From assembly GCA_015686845.1 (NCBI GenBank), contig JADPRS010000025.1, positions 1 through 52,537 of the forward strand: a DNA stretch of 52,537 nt, given 5' to 3'. Shown here piece after piece: positions 1-10,217 of this stretch (position 1 is its first letter; each line of letters begins with the position of its first letter). Origin of the DNA: Lutibacter sp. B2. Its GTDB lineage: Bacteria > Bacillota > Clostridia > Peptostreptococcales > Thermotaleaceae. The notes beneath the pieces are model-generated. The model searched no databases. It was given only the letters and a program-made list of their open reading frames with translations, and was not told the origin of the DNA. A program made the translations under genes and the position numbers.

Positions 1-1697
1 GTACAGGGGCGTCACTAGGAATAGCACTTGGAAAAGTTTTGATTTTAAAAAATGAAGCGTTAGTTATAGAAAAGAAAGAAATTGAAAGTATAGAAATAGA
101 AGAAAGTAAATTTTTAGATGCTATAGAACGTTCAAGGGCAGAATTATCTAAGGTTAAGGATCAAGCTTTGAGAGAGCTAGGGCAAGAAAAAGCGGCTATA
201 TTTGAAGCACATATAATGATTCTAGAAGATCCAGAATTAATACAAAGTACTACAACCAAAATTGAAAAAGAGCGTTTAAATGCAGAATATGCTTTTAAAG
301 AAATCGCTAATCAATTTATTACTATCTTTGAATCTATGGATAATGAATATATGAGAGAAAGAGCAGCTGACATCAAAGATGTATCAGATCGTGTACTTAG
401 AAATATAATAGGTCAAAAAGTGATTGATTTATCTATGCTTGAGGAAGAAGTAATATTAGTTGCAAATGATTTAACACCTTCAGACACAGCTACAATGGAT
501 AAGGAAAAAGTATTAGGGTTTTTAACAAATATTGGAGGAAGAACATCCCATACAGCAATTATGGCCAGAAGCTTAGAAATTCCAGCCATTGTTGGATTAA
601 AAGATATTACAGAAAAGGTAAGTGCATCAGATTTTATTATATTTAATGGGGAAACTGGAGAGATTTTAATAAATCCCAGTGATGAAGAGATTGATCGATA
701 TAAGACACTGAAAATAGAGCATGAAAAAGCAAAAACAGAGCTGGAATCATTAAAAGGACAACCAAGCATAACAATAGATGGTAGAAAAGTAGAGCTAGCA
801 GGAAATATTGGAACGCCAAAAGATATTAAAGGTTTACAAAGAAATGATGCAGAAGGAGTAGGCCTATATAGAACAGAGTTTATTTATATGGATAGAGATT
901 CTCTTCCTACGGAAGAAGAACAATTTAATGCATATAAAGAAGTTTTACAAAGCTTAAATAAAAAGCCCGCAGTTATAAGAACGTTAGATATAGGTGGAGA
1001 TAAAAAGCTTCCTTATTTAAAAATTGATGAAGAAATGAATCCTTTCTTAGGATATAGAGCCATTAGACTTTGTTTAAAAGAACAAGAAATATTCAAAACT
1101 CAATTAAGGGCACTTTTAAGAGCGAGTGTATATGGAAATCTTAAAATTATGTTCCCTATGATTTCAAGCCTTGAAGAGCTCTTAGAAGCTAAGAACGTAC
1201 TAAATGAGGTAAAACAAGATTTAGACCATGAAGGGATAGAATATGATTGTGATATACAGGTAGGAATCATGATAGAGGTTCCAGCCGCTGCAATCATGAG
1301 TGATGTTTTAGCTAAACATGTAGATTTCTTTAGTCTAGGGACGAACGATTTAATTCAATATACATGTGCAGTAGATCGAATGAATGAAAAAATCCAGCAT
1401 CTTTATAATCCATTCAATTTAGGTGTTTTAAGGCTTATTAAAATGGTTATTGACAATGGACACAAGGAAAACATTTGGGTTGGAATGTGTGGAGAATTGG
1501 CAGGAGATAAAAAGATGATTCCAATATTACTTGGAATGGGACTTGATGAATTTAGTATGAGCCCAACATCTATATTACCAGCAAGAAAACAAATTCAATC
1601 ATTGAAATATGAGGATACGAAAAAAATTGCCAATGAAGTATTAAGTATGGGGACCACAAAAGAAATAGAAGATTATATAGAAAAAAATTTAAAATAA
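1..1697 (+). CDS. ptsI: Phosphoenolpyruvate-protein phosphotransferase (PTS enzyme I), 5' partial
   Basis: Enzyme I moves phosphate from PEP to HPr and so starts all PTS sugar uptake; it is cytoplasmic. The reading frame is open to base 3 and begins [11 protein letters not shown], the usual enzyme I N-terminus, so the true start lies a few codons left of the window. A TTG at 39 is not a credible start. Visible motifs are the phospho-histidine loop [12 protein letters not shown], the PEP-binding segment [13 protein letters not shown] and the catalytic-cysteine segment GMCGELAGD near the end. The visible length of about 565 codons is nearly the full family length. pgi follows after 11 bases, which indicates a shared transcript; HPr (ptsH) would be expected just upstream, outside the window. 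The family call is very secure. Confidence 0.97.
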   Translation, partial: TGASLGIALGKVLILKNEALVIEKKEIESIEIEESKFLDAIERSRAELSKVKDQALRELGQEKAAIFEAHIMILEDPELIQSTTTKIEKERLNAEYAFKEIANQFITIFESMDNEYMRERAADIKDVSDRVLRNIIGQKVIDLSMLEEEVILVANDLTPSDTATMDKEKVLGFLTNIGGRTSHTAIMARSLEIPAIVGLKDITEKVSASDFIIFNGETGEILINPSDEEIDRYKTLKIEHEKAKTELESLKGQPSITIDGRKVELAGNIGTPKDIKGLQRNDAEGVGLYRTEFIYMDRDSLPTEEEQFNAYKEVLQSLNKKPAVIRTLDIGGDKKLPYLKIDEEMNPFLGYRAIRLCLKEQEIFKTQLRALLRASVYGNLKIMFPMISSLEELLEAKNVLNEVKQDLDHEGIEYDCDIQVGIMIEVPAAAIMSDVLAKHVDFFSLGTNDLIQYTCAVDRMNEKIQHLYNPFNLGVLRLIKMVIDNGHKENIWVGMCGELAGDKKMIPILLGMGLDEFSMSPTSILPARKQIQSLKYEDTKKIANEVLSMGTTKEIEDYIEKNLK

Positions 1698-1708
1698 GGT
1701 GGTTTCTT

Positions 1709-3037
1709 ATGAAAAACATATATTTTGATTATTCAAATACAACCATAAAGAAACATGAAATTGAATATTTTAAAGAGCCTATAGTAGAAGCACATAAAAT
1801 GCTTCACAATAAAACGGGCGCAGGAAGTGACTTTTTAGGATGGGTTGAGTATCCCGTAAACTATGATCAAGAAGAATTTGATAGAATTAAAAATGCAGCA
1901 GAAAAAATAAGAAATAATTCTGAAGTTTTTATAGTCATAGGGATAGGTGGATCCTATTTAGGTGCTAAGGCAGCTATAGAGGCGCTTTCACATTCTTTTT
2001 ATAATATGTGTCCAGATGGACCACAAATATATTTTGCTGGAAATAATATTAGTGGAACCTATCTAAAGCATCTAATAGAAGTAATGGATGGAAAAGATAT
2101 CAGTATTAATATTATATCAAAATCTGGAACCACCACAGAACCAGCCATTGCATTTAGAATATTAAAGGAATATATGGAAGAAAAATATGGAAAAGTTGGT
2201 GCAAAAGAGAGAATATATGCTACAACAGATAGTAGTCAAGGCGCTTTGAGGGAATTAGCAGTGAAAGAAGGCTATGAAACGTTTGTTATTCCTGATGATG
2301 TTGGAGGAAGATTTTCAATATTTACACCAGTAGGAATGCTCCCAATTGCAGTGGCAGGATTAGATATAGATAAAATAATGGATGGCGCCAATGCAGGAAG
2401 AGAAGAATACATGGAAGAAGATTTAAATAAAAACATATGCTATCAGTATGCTGCCATAAGAAATATACTTTATGGTAAAGGTAAAACTATAGAAGTTTTA
2501 GCAAACTATGAACCATCGCTTCATTATATAGCTGAATGGTGGAAACAGTTGTATGGTGAAAGTGAAGGAAAAGATGGCAAAGGTATTTTTCCAGCAGCAG
2601 TAGATTTTTCTACAGATTTACATTCGATGGGACAATATTTACAAGATGGTAGAAGAGATTTATTTGAAACTGTTATTACTATTGAAAGTCCCAAATTCGA
2701 TATAGAAATAAAAGAAGATGAGCAGAATTTAGATGGACTCAATTATTTAAGTGGAAAGACCATGGATTTTGTAAATAAAAGAGCTTTTGAAGGTACATTA
2801 TTAGCACATGTAGATGGAGGCGTACCAAATCTTATTATTAATGTACCTAAACTAGATGGGTATTATTTTGGAAAGCTCATTTATTTTTTTGAAAAAGCAT
2901 GTGGAATAAGTGGATATTTATTAGGTGTAAATCCATTTAATCAACCAGGCGTAGAAAGCTATAAGAAAAATATGTTTGCATTACTTGGAAAGCATGGTTA
3001 TGAAGAATTGAGAAAAAACTTAAGTGAAAGATTATAA
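1709..3037 (+). CDS. pgi: Glucose-6-phosphate isomerase
   Basis: This enzyme interconverts glucose 6-phosphate and fructose 6-phosphate in the cytoplasm. The 442-residue length fits the short Firmicutes form. Motifs seen include the sugar-phosphate loop [16 protein letters not shown], the SIS-fold phosphate site [10 protein letters not shown], the segment [14 protein letters not shown] and the C-terminal signature [13 protein letters not shown]. The ATG at 1709 has an AAGGTGG ribosome binding site directly after the ptsI stop. Coupling of pgi to ptsI and to the downstream pfkA and fba puts sugar import and the first steps of glycolysis in one transcript. No internal defects were seen. Confidence 0.96.
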   Translation: MKNIYFDYSNTTIKKHEIEYFKEPIVEAHKMLHNKTGAGSDFLGWVEYPVNYDQEEFDRIKNAAEKIRNNSEVFIVIGIGGSYLGAKAAIEALSHSFYNMCPDGPQIYFAGNNISGTYLKHLIEVMDGKDISINIISKSGTTTEPAIAFRILKEYMEEKYGKVGAKERIYATTDSSQGALRELAVKEGYETFVIPDDVGGRFSIFTPVGMLPIAVAGLDIDKIMDGANAGREEYMEEDLNKNICYQYAAIRNILYGKGKTIEVLANYEPSLHYIAEWWKQLYGESEGKDGKGIFPAAVDFSTDLHSMGQYLQDGRRDLFETVITIESPKFDIEIKEDEQNLDGLNYLSGKTMDFVNKRAFEGTLLAHVDGGVPNLIINVPKLDGYYFGKLIYFFEKACGISGYLLGVNPFNQPGVESYKKNMFALLGKHGYEELRKNLSERL

Positions 3038-3040
3038 TAA

Positions 3041-4042
<1,002 letters not shown>

Positions 4043-4129
4043 TCAGAGTACTAGAGTATGGCAGTTAAGCGCTGTATCCTAAGTATGCTTTGTAAAAAAA
4101 TATAAAAAAATGTAAAGGTGGAGGTAAAA

Positions 4130-4987
4130 ATGTTAGTATCAGGTAAAGAAATACTTAATCATGCCCATGAAAATGGATATGCTGTAGGCGCATTTAATGT
4201 AAATAATATGGAACAAGTGCAAGCAATTATTGAAGCTGCAGAAGAAACTAATTCTCCTGTAATTATTCAGGCAAGTCAAGGTGGACTTGCTTATGCAGGC
4301 GTAGAATTTATTGCAGAGATGGGAAAGGTTGCAGCTAAAAACGCGTCTGTTCCAGTTGCAATTCATCTAGACCATGGAACGGATTTTAAACAAATTATGT
4401 TATGCTTAAGAAATGGATTTACTTCTGTAATGATCGATGCTTCACACTATGAATTAGATGAGAATATAAGAAAAACGCAAGAAATAACAGAAATGGCTCA
4501 TGCTGTTGGCGTATCTGTTGAAGCTGAGCTTGGTAAAATAGGTGGAACTGAAGATGATGTATCCGTAGATGAAAAAGATGCTACCTATACAGATCCAGAG
4601 GAAGCTGAAAAATTTGTAAGAGAAACAGGCATAGACTATTTAGCTATTGCAGTAGGAACAGCCCATGGACCTTACAAGGGAGAACCTAAATTAGATTTTG
4701 ATAGAATAAAAGTTCTGAAGGAAAGACTTGATATGCCATTGGTTTTACATGGATCTTCTGGGGTGCCAGAGGAAAGTATTAAAAAAGCAGTAAGTCTTGG
4801 AATAAATAAAATTAATATAGATACAGATATTAGAATGGCATTTCACAAAGCAGTAAAAGAATTTGTAAGCAAAAATCCAGATGTGTATGATCCAAGAAAG
4901 ATTGTAGGACCAGCAAGATCAGCAATGAAGGAAATAATAGCAGACAAAATGAGAATGTTCGGTTCTAAAGGGAAAGCATGGAAATAA
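4130..4987 (+). CDS. fba: Class II fructose-bisphosphate aldolase
   Basis: It cleaves fructose 1,6-bisphosphate to dihydroxyacetone phosphate and glyceraldehyde 3-phosphate and needs zinc. Expected metal-binding and active-site segments are present: IHLDHGTDF, AELGKIGGTEDD, AVGTAHGPYKG and LVLHGSSGVPEE, then INIDTDIR for phosphate binding. The ATG at 4130 is chosen because GGAGG lies just before it; the upstream in-frame GTG at 4118 would place the ribosome binding site inside the gene. The length of 285 residues fits the short bacterial type. A strong terminator follows at 5008, so this is the last gene of the ptsI-pgi-pfkA-fba series. Confidence 0.96.
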   Translation: MLVSGKEILNHAHENGYAVGAFNVNNMEQVQAIIEAAEETNSPVIIQASQGGLAYAGVEFIAEMGKVAAKNASVPVAIHLDHGTDFKQIMLCLRNGFTSVMIDASHYELDENIRKTQEITEMAHAVGVSVEAELGKIGGTEDDVSVDEKDATYTDPEEAEKFVRETGIDYLAIAVGTAHGPYKGEPKLDFDRIKVLKERLDMPLVLHGSSGVPEESIKKAVSLGINKINIDTDIRMAFHKAVKEFVSKNPDVYDPRKIVGPARSAMKEIIADKMRMFGSKGKAWK

Positions 4988-5007
4988 TCAATTGAATACG
5001 AATAGTA

Positions 5008-5040
5008 GAGCATAGTGATTAAACTATGCTCTTTATTTTA
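5008..5040 (+). terminator. Intrinsic terminator after fba
   Basis: GAGCATAGT (5008-5016) pairs perfectly with ACTATGCTC (5023-5031) around a six-base loop and runs into a T-rich tail. It ends the glycolytic transcript. Confidence 0.88.
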
Positions 5041-5117
5041 AGTAAGGAAAATTATTACATGTTCCAAAGGATATTAAATATGGTAGAATAATATGGTTAA
5101 TGATTAGGAGGATGCAT

Positions 5118-6071
5118 ATGTGTATTAAAAAAGAACCATACGTTTTAGTATTTGGAGCTTCAGTTGTAGATATTTTAGGATTTAGTAGTGTTAAATATAG
5201 ACCATATGATTCTACACCGGGTAATATAAAAATGTCTTTTGGAGGAGTTTGTAGGAATATTGCAGAAAATATAGCACGTGTAGGGGTAAATACAAAATTT
5301 ATTTCTATCTTAGGAAATGATCAAAAAGGGCGTAGAATGTTAGATCATTCTAAAGTTATTGGATATGATATGGAAGATTCTTTGATTTTAGAAAATGGAT
5401 CAACACCAACATATATGGCTATTTTAGATGAAAATGGTGAAATGGTTTCGGCTATTGCAGATATGAAAAGTATTGGTGAAATGAATTTTGAATTTATAGA
5501 TTCCAAAGGGGATATAATAAGAAATTCAGAATATACATTCTTAGATGCAGATGATCCTGAAAACTTAGAATATATTTTAACTAAATTTAAAGGAGAAACT
5601 GAGTTTATTTTAGACCCAATCTCAGCTGCTAAAGCGAAAAATATAAAACACTTAATAAAATATTTTCACACCATAAAACCCAATAGACAGGAAGCAGAAG
5701 TTTTAGCTGGATTTAAAATAAAAACAGATAGAGATTTAAAAAAAGCTGCTGATTACTTCTTATCAATAGGTATAAAAAATGTATTTATAAGTTTAGATGA
5801 GGATGGAATTTATTATTCTACGGCAGTAGAATCAGGAAAAATTAAGGCAAATAATGTAGTTGTAAAAAATGTGACAGGGGCTGGAGATTCCTTTGTTGCT
5901 GGTTTAGGATATGCTTATATGAATAATATTGATATGGAAGAAACGGTTAAGTTTTCTATTGCCATGTCAATTATTACAATATGTCATGAAAAAACAATCA
6001 ATCCTAATATGAACTATGAATTAGTTAAAAAAACAATGAAGGAAATAAATTGGACAGAAATTAAATATTAG
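5118..6071 (+). CDS. PfkB-family sugar/nucleoside kinase, pseudouridine kinase-like
   Basis: A ribokinase-fold (PfkB family) kinase of 317 residues. The N-terminal segment VFGASVVDILGFSS and the glycine-rich FGGVCRNIAENIARVG form the substrate lid and binding region. The C-terminal signature NVTGAGDSFVAGLGYAY holds the catalytic aspartate and anion hole. The N-terminal pattern resembles pseudouridine kinases (PsuK/YeiC type), but no pseudouridine glycosidase gene is adjacent, so the substrate is uncertain. The ATG at 5118 is preferred because AGGAGG (5106-5111) lies six bases upstream; in-frame ATGs at 5100 and 5112 precede or touch that site. It is bounded on the left by the fba terminator. 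Confidence 0.85.
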   Translation: MCIKKEPYVLVFGASVVDILGFSSVKYRPYDSTPGNIKMSFGGVCRNIAENIARVGVNTKFISILGNDQKGRRMLDHSKVIGYDMEDSLILENGSTPTYMAILDENGEMVSAIADMKSIGEMNFEFIDSKGDIIRNSEYTFLDADDPENLEYILTKFKGETEFILDPISAAKAKNIKHLIKYFHTIKPNRQEAEVLAGFKIKTDRDLKKAADYFLSIGIKNVFISLDEDGIYYSTAVESGKIKANNVVVKNVTGAGDSFVAGLGYAYMNNIDMEETVKFSIAMSIITICHEKTINPNMNYELVKKTMKEINWTEIKY

Positions 6072-6115
6072 TAATTATATACATAATCTTCAAGAAAAAA
6101 TCAAAAGATATATAT

Positions 6116-6526
6116 ATGATATTAAGAGTGATCATTTATGGATTGGCAGGATGGTGTATAGAAGTTTTTTGGACGGGTTTTAACTCCTTATTAAAAGGAG
6201 ATGTAACTTTACGTGGATGGACATATATATGGATGTTCTTTATCTATGGACTAGCTATTTTTCTGGAACCTATTCATAATAGGCTAAGAAAAAACTCTAT
6301 ATTCGTAAGGGGAGGTGTCTATACTTTATTAATATTTGCAGTAGAATTTGCCACTGGAATGCTGTTGCGTAATATTATAGGCGTGTGTCCATGGGATTAT
6401 TCAAGCAGTATATATTCAGTTGGAGGATTAATAAGATTAGATTATGCTCCACTTTGGTGTATGGCAGGCTTGCTATTTGAAAAGTTACATGATACCCTCA
6501 TAAGTAGTAGAATCGTAAAGGCATAG
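6116..6526 (+). CDS. Small integral membrane protein, CmpB-type putative ABC transporter family
   Basis: A 136-residue, very hydrophobic protein with about four membrane segments, near residues 2-18, 34-52, 68-86 and 108-125. It contains GLAGWCIEVFWTGF near the start and a GGLIRLDYAPLWC stretch near the end. This pattern resembles PF06541 (ABC_trans_CmpB), small membrane proteins of unknown role; no ATPase gene is nearby, so a transport role is not supported here. There is no convincing Shine-Dalgarno before the ATG, so it may be translated weakly or coupled to the kinase 44 bases upstream. A terminator follows at once. Confidence 0.72.
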   Translation: MILRVIIYGLAGWCIEVFWTGFNSLLKGDVTLRGWTYIWMFFIYGLAIFLEPIHNRLRKNSIFVRGGVYTLLIFAVEFATGMLLRNIIGVCPWDYSSSIYSVGGLIRLDYAPLWCMAGLLFEKLHDTLISSRIVKA

Positions 6527-6547
6527 TGTAAAACTATGCTTTTTTGT
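6521..6547 (+). terminator. Intrinsic terminator after the CmpB-like gene
   Basis: GCATAGT (6521-6527) pairs with ACTATGC (6533-6539) and is followed by TTTTTTT. The stem starts inside the last codons of the gene and has the same core as the terminator at 5008. Confidence 0.85.
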
Positions 6548-6570
6548 TTACCGTGATTTAAACAAATGAT

Positions 6571-6588
6571 AAAACATTGAAATGTTTT
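6571..6588. promoter_or_regulatory. Perfect palindrome, possible operator
   Basis: AAAACATT and AATGTTTT are perfect inverted arms separated by GA. The site lies about 80 bases before the YkgJ-ADA gene and just before a TTGATA element (6596-6601) that could be its -35 box. No T-tract follows, so a protein-binding site is likelier than a terminator. Confidence 0.4.
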
Positions 6589-6667
6589 GTTGTATTTGAT
6601 ACATTAATTATAGGAATGAGATAAAATATGTTAAAAAAGAATATACTTATAATTGGAGATGTAGAAC

Positions 6668-8236
6668 GTGGAATACAAACAAATTTATAAAAGTGCTTAT
6701 AATTTTATGGATGAACAAATTATTGAAGCTGATTGTGGTAAATTATGCAACCATCATTGTTGTAGAAATGATGTGAAAAAGGGAGAACAAATTGGTATTT
6801 ATTTAATGCCTTGTGAATATGAAAGTATGCTAAAAGATACGGATTTTATAAAAGGCTTAAAGATTGAGAAACATAGGAGCAAATACTATGATATCTCACC
6901 GAAGGTAGGATTTCTATATTATCTTTATTGTGATGTAGAGAAAGGATGTTTAAGAGAATTGAGACCTATTCAATGTAGAACATATCCTTTTGAACCACAT
7001 ATAGAGAATGAAGAGTTATATTTAGTGGTGGAAAATGATCAAATTCATGAATGTCCATTGTTAGATAAAATGGAAGATTGGCGAAGCGAATTTATAAAAG
7101 GTATTTTTTTAGGTTGGAAAGAACTTTTAAAAATACAGAAAGTAAAGGATCAGATTCATTATGAGAGTCAAGAAAGAATAAGAGGAAATAATATACGTTT
7201 AAAGCTTGATCAGTCAATCTTTGTAGAAGAGGAGGAAAATATGAATTTAGTAAATTTACCTAAAATTGAATTACATTGCCATTTAGATGGAAGTGTTAGA
7301 CCGGAAACCATTATTGATATAGCAAAAAAAGAAGGGATCAGCATTCCAAGTTATGATATTGAAGCTGTAAAAGATATGCTCATTGCACCTTTAGAATGTA
7401 CTTCACTTGTTGAATATCTAAAAAGATTTGAAATTCCCATAAAAATCATGCAATCAGAGGAAAGTCTTAGAAGAATTTCTTACGAACTTCTTGAAGACGT
7501 ATCAAAGGAAAATATAAAATATATTGAAGTAAGATTTGCTCCACTACTTCATATGGAAAAAGGATTAACAGTGGAAGAAATCATTGAAAGTGTATTAAAT
7601 GGAATGAAAGAGGCCGAAGAAAAATTTGATGTTAAAGGAAACCTGATTCTATCATGCTTAAGAAATATGCCTGTTGATACTACTTATGATGTAATAGAAA
7701 GTGGCAAGAAATTCCTTAGAAAAGGAGTAGTAGCAATAGACTTAGCTGGAGCTGAAGGAGAAGGATTTGCCAAAGAATTTGTAGAGCCCATTGAATTGGC
7801 TAGAAAATATGGATATAGAGTAACCATTCATGCAGGAGAGACTGGAATAGGGAAAAATGTACTTGAAGCAATTCAACTGCTAAAGGCAGAAAGAATTGGC
7901 CATGGTGTATTTATTAAGGATCATAAAGAGGCATATGATCTTGTAAAGGATCAAGGAATTGTACTTGAGATGTGTCCAACAAGTAATGTACAGACAAAAG
8001 CAGTAGATTATTATAAAAATCATCCTATTTATGATTTTCATAAAGATAAAATTAAAGTAACACTAAATACAGATAATAGAACCGTATCAGATACAACCTT
8101 AAGTAAGGAGTATCATGCTGTATCTAAGGCATTTGAAATGACGTATGAAGACTATAAGGAGATTTACTATAATAGTATTGATGCATCTTTTGCAGATTTA
8201 GAAACAAAGAAAAAGTTAAAAGAATACATGAAATAA
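6668..8236 (+). CDS. YkgJ-type cysteine-cluster domain fused to adenosine deaminase
   Basis: One 522-residue frame joins two proteins. Residues 1-191 have a cysteine pattern of the YkgJ (CxxxCxxC) type: CGKLCNHHCC near residue 24 and RPIQCRTYPF near residue 105, probably binding a metal or Fe-S centre. Residues 192-522 are a complete adenosine deaminase with zinc and catalytic motifs ELHCHLDGS, VTIHAGETG, ERIGHG and LNTDN. An internal GAGGAGG lies six bases before an in-frame ATG at 7241, exactly where a free 331-residue deaminase would start, so two products are likely. The upstream start is GTG at 6668 after GGAG. The deaminase converts adenosine or deoxyadenosine to inosine forms; the fused domain's role is unknown. 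Confidence 0.85.
   Translation: MEYKQIYKSAYNFMDEQIIEADCGKLCNHHCCRNDVKKGEQIGIYLMPCEYESMLKDTDFIKGLKIEKHRSKYYDISPKVGFLYYLYCDVEKGCLRELRPIQCRTYPFEPHIENEELYLVVENDQIHECPLLDKMEDWRSEFIKGIFLGWKELLKIQKVKDQIHYESQERIRGNNIRLKLDQSIFVEEEENMNLVNLPKIELHCHLDGSVRPETIIDIAKKEGISIPSYDIEAVKDMLIAPLECTSLVEYLKRFEIPIKIMQSEESLRRISYELLEDVSKENIKYIEVRFAPLLHMEKGLTVEEIIESVLNGMKEAEEKFDVKGNLILSCLRNMPVDTTYDVIESGKKFLRKGVVAIDLAGAEGEGFAKEFVEPIELARKYGYRVTIHAGETGIGKNVLEAIQLLKAERIGHGVFIKDHKEAYDLVKDQGIVLEMCPTSNVQTKAVDYYKNHPIYDFHKDKIKVTLNTDNRTVSDTTLSKEYHAVSKAFEMTYEDYKEIYYNSIDASFADLETKKKLKEYMK
7230..7243 (+). promoter_or_regulatory. Internal ribosome binding site and start for free adenosine deaminase
   Basis: AGGAGG at 7230-7235 is followed by an in-frame ATG at 7241. 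Initiation here would give a standard-length adenosine deaminase (MNLVNLPKIELHCHLDGS) from within the fused frame. Confidence 0.65.
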
Positions 8237-8260
8237 TCTTAATTAAGAAAAATCAAAATA

Positions 8261-8303
8261 AAAAGAAGATAAATACTCAATATAAGAGTAGTTATCTTCT
8301 TTA
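8261..8303. terminator. Bidirectional terminator between converging genes
   Basis: AAGAAGATAAATACTC pairs with GAGTAGTTATCTTCTT with a single mismatch, flanked by A-rich and T-rich ends. It serves the deaminase gene on the plus strand and the antiporter gene on the minus strand. Confidence 0.8.
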
Positions 8304-8306
8304 CAT

Positions 8307-10169
8307 TTATTCAGCATTGCCTAATAATAATTTTACTTCGTCAATATGATCTCTAGAGCCTATGAGCATAATTAAATCCTCTGACCTTAAAACATTATTC
8401 CCATGGGGAATTATTTTTTCGCCCTTTCTTATAATAGAAAGGATTAGACAATCCCCTGGTAATCTAAGCTCTCGTAAAGATTTATCAAAATAAATTGGAT
8501 TTTTTAGATAAATTTCTTCCATACAGAAATCATCATTATGTTCATCAAATAAAAGAGTAAACGCTTTTGGGTGTAAAATTAAGTTCTCAGCCATAAATAC
8601 AGTTGCAAATTCAGGAGATATAACCGTTGCACCATACTTATTTCCTTCTAATATATTTTCTTGGCTATTGGTCAATAAAAGAATATTTTCTATGCCTAGT
8701 ACTTCACTACATATTCTACAAAGCTCCGTACTAATATCATCCGTGGTTTTATAGATAACAACAGTCTTTGCATTCTTTATATCTGTTGTATTTAGGAAAT
8801 TAATATCTAGAGGATCTCCTAAATGAACCTTATAATCCTGATTTTTTGTTTTTTCATACTTATCTGGATTGTGTGTAATAAATGTTATATCTGCATCAGA
8901 ATCTTTTAATCTCTTTGCTAATAGCAATGTTCTTTTTTTTACACCGATCATGTAAATGTTTTTTTGCTTAGAAACAGTAACAGCAGGAGATAATTTGTTA
9001 AATATTAGGGGAGACACTGTACATGTAATAATAGCTATAAGTAAAATAGCGCCATTTGTTTCTTCACTAATAATATGTAATTTCAAACCAATTGCACTCG
9101 TAGCAATAATAAGACTTAATCTGGAAGATAATAAAAACCCTGCAGAAAGTGTTTCCTTTAAAGAAAATTTTAATCTTAAAATAAAACTAGGAATAATTTT
9201 TACTACATATACAGCAATTAAAAGAGCTGGAATAAGATAAATGGATTTAGGATTATTAAGTACAGAACGAATATCAAAATTTGCACCCACCATAATAAAA
9301 AATATTGGGATAAAAAATCCATAACCGATGGCATCTAATTTTATAGACAAGTCAGAATGATCTCCTTCATCAAGCAAAGAAACAATCAAACCTGCCAAAA
9401 AAGTCCCTAATATTATTTCTGTTCCCAAACGCTGTGCTAAGGCAATAAAGATGAGTATAAGAGAAAATGCCCCACGAACCTTAATCTGTGATGTTGCCTG
9501 AGCTAAGTCTTGTATAATCTTTTTTCCAGTAAACTTGAGGCCCATTTTATAGAAAACAAAAAATGCTACAAATAGTAAAAGGATTAAAAACACTTTATAA
9601 GTTGCCGCAGAAGTATATAAAGAGATATATACGGTTACAAGTACCATTGTAGCAAAATCAGCGATCAATGCTGACAACAATATAATTTGACCATATTCCC
9701 CATGCAGTAGATGTTTTTCCTTTAAAGTAGGAACAACAATGCCTAAAGAGGTAGTACTAAAAATTAAAGTGATTAAAGGAACATTTAAAATAAATCCAAA
9801 TTGTTTTAAGAAATAAGAAATAATAAAGGCTAAAAAGATGGTCCCCATAAACAAAAAGAATGCAATGGTGACAGGCTTTTTGTACCATTTTTCGTTGGAT
9901 TCTTTAGCTTTAGACTTTATAAGGTTAAAATCAATTTCAAGACCTGATAAAAACATTAAAAAAGCAAATCCAAAGGTATATAGAAAGTTTAACCAAGCGG
10001 ATTCTTCTATCAGGTTAAATCCACTTTTTCCAATAACCATACCTGCAAGAACTTCGCCTACAACGATAGGTAGAGGCAACCACTTTATTTTTTTGATTAC
10101 AAAAGGTACAAATGTTGCTAATAATATTATGATTAATAAAGAATTGTATGAAATTATATTGTGTTCCAT
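8307..10169 (-). CDS. CPA2-family cation:proton antiporter with TrkA-type regulatory domain
   Basis: A 620-residue KefB/CPA2-type antiporter. Residues 1 to about 390 are a run of roughly twelve membrane helices (start MEHNIISYNSLLIIILLATF; motif VVGEVLAGMVIGKSG). About residues 400-510 form a Rossmann-like RCK (TrkA_N) domain (IYMIGVKKRTLLLAKRL), and about 525-615 form a TrkA_C domain that commonly binds nucleotides or ions. It probably exchanges K+ or Na+ for protons and helps with pH or salt balance. The ATG at 10169 has GGGAGGG upstream. Ion specificity cannot be read from the sequence. The MATE gene on the same strand ends 48 bases upstream. Confidence 0.9.
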   Translation of the reverse strand: MEHNIISYNSLLIIILLATFVPFVIKKIKWLPLPIVVGEVLAGMVIGKSGFNLIEESAWLNFLYTFGFAFLMFLSGLEIDFNLIKSKAKESNEKWYKKPVTIAFFLFMGTIFLAFIISYFLKQFGFILNVPLITLIFSTTSLGIVVPTLKEKHLLHGEYGQIILLSALIADFATMVLVTVYISLYTSAATYKVFLILLLFVAFFVFYKMGLKFTGKKIIQDLAQATSQIKVRGAFSLILIFIALAQRLGTEIILGTFLAGLIVSLLDEGDHSDLSIKLDAIGYGFFIPIFFIMVGANFDIRSVLNNPKSIYLIPALLIAVYVVKIIPSFILRLKFSLKETLSAGFLLSSRLSLIIATSAIGLKLHIISEETNGAILLIAIITCTVSPLIFNKLSPAVTVSKQKNIYMIGVKKRTLLLAKRLKDSDADITFITHNPDKYEKTKNQDYKVHLGDPLDINFLNTTDIKNAKTVVIYKTTDDISTELCRICSEVLGIENILLLTNSQENILEGNKYGATVISPEFATVFMAENLILHPKAFTLLFDEHNDDFCMEEIYLKNPIYFDKSLRELRLPGDCLILSIIRKGEKIIPHGNNVLRSEDLIMLIGSRDHIDEVKLLLGNAE

Positions 10170-10217
10170 AAAAACCCTCCCCTGTATTTTAAAAAATTAT
10201 AGCATAAAAAATGTTAA

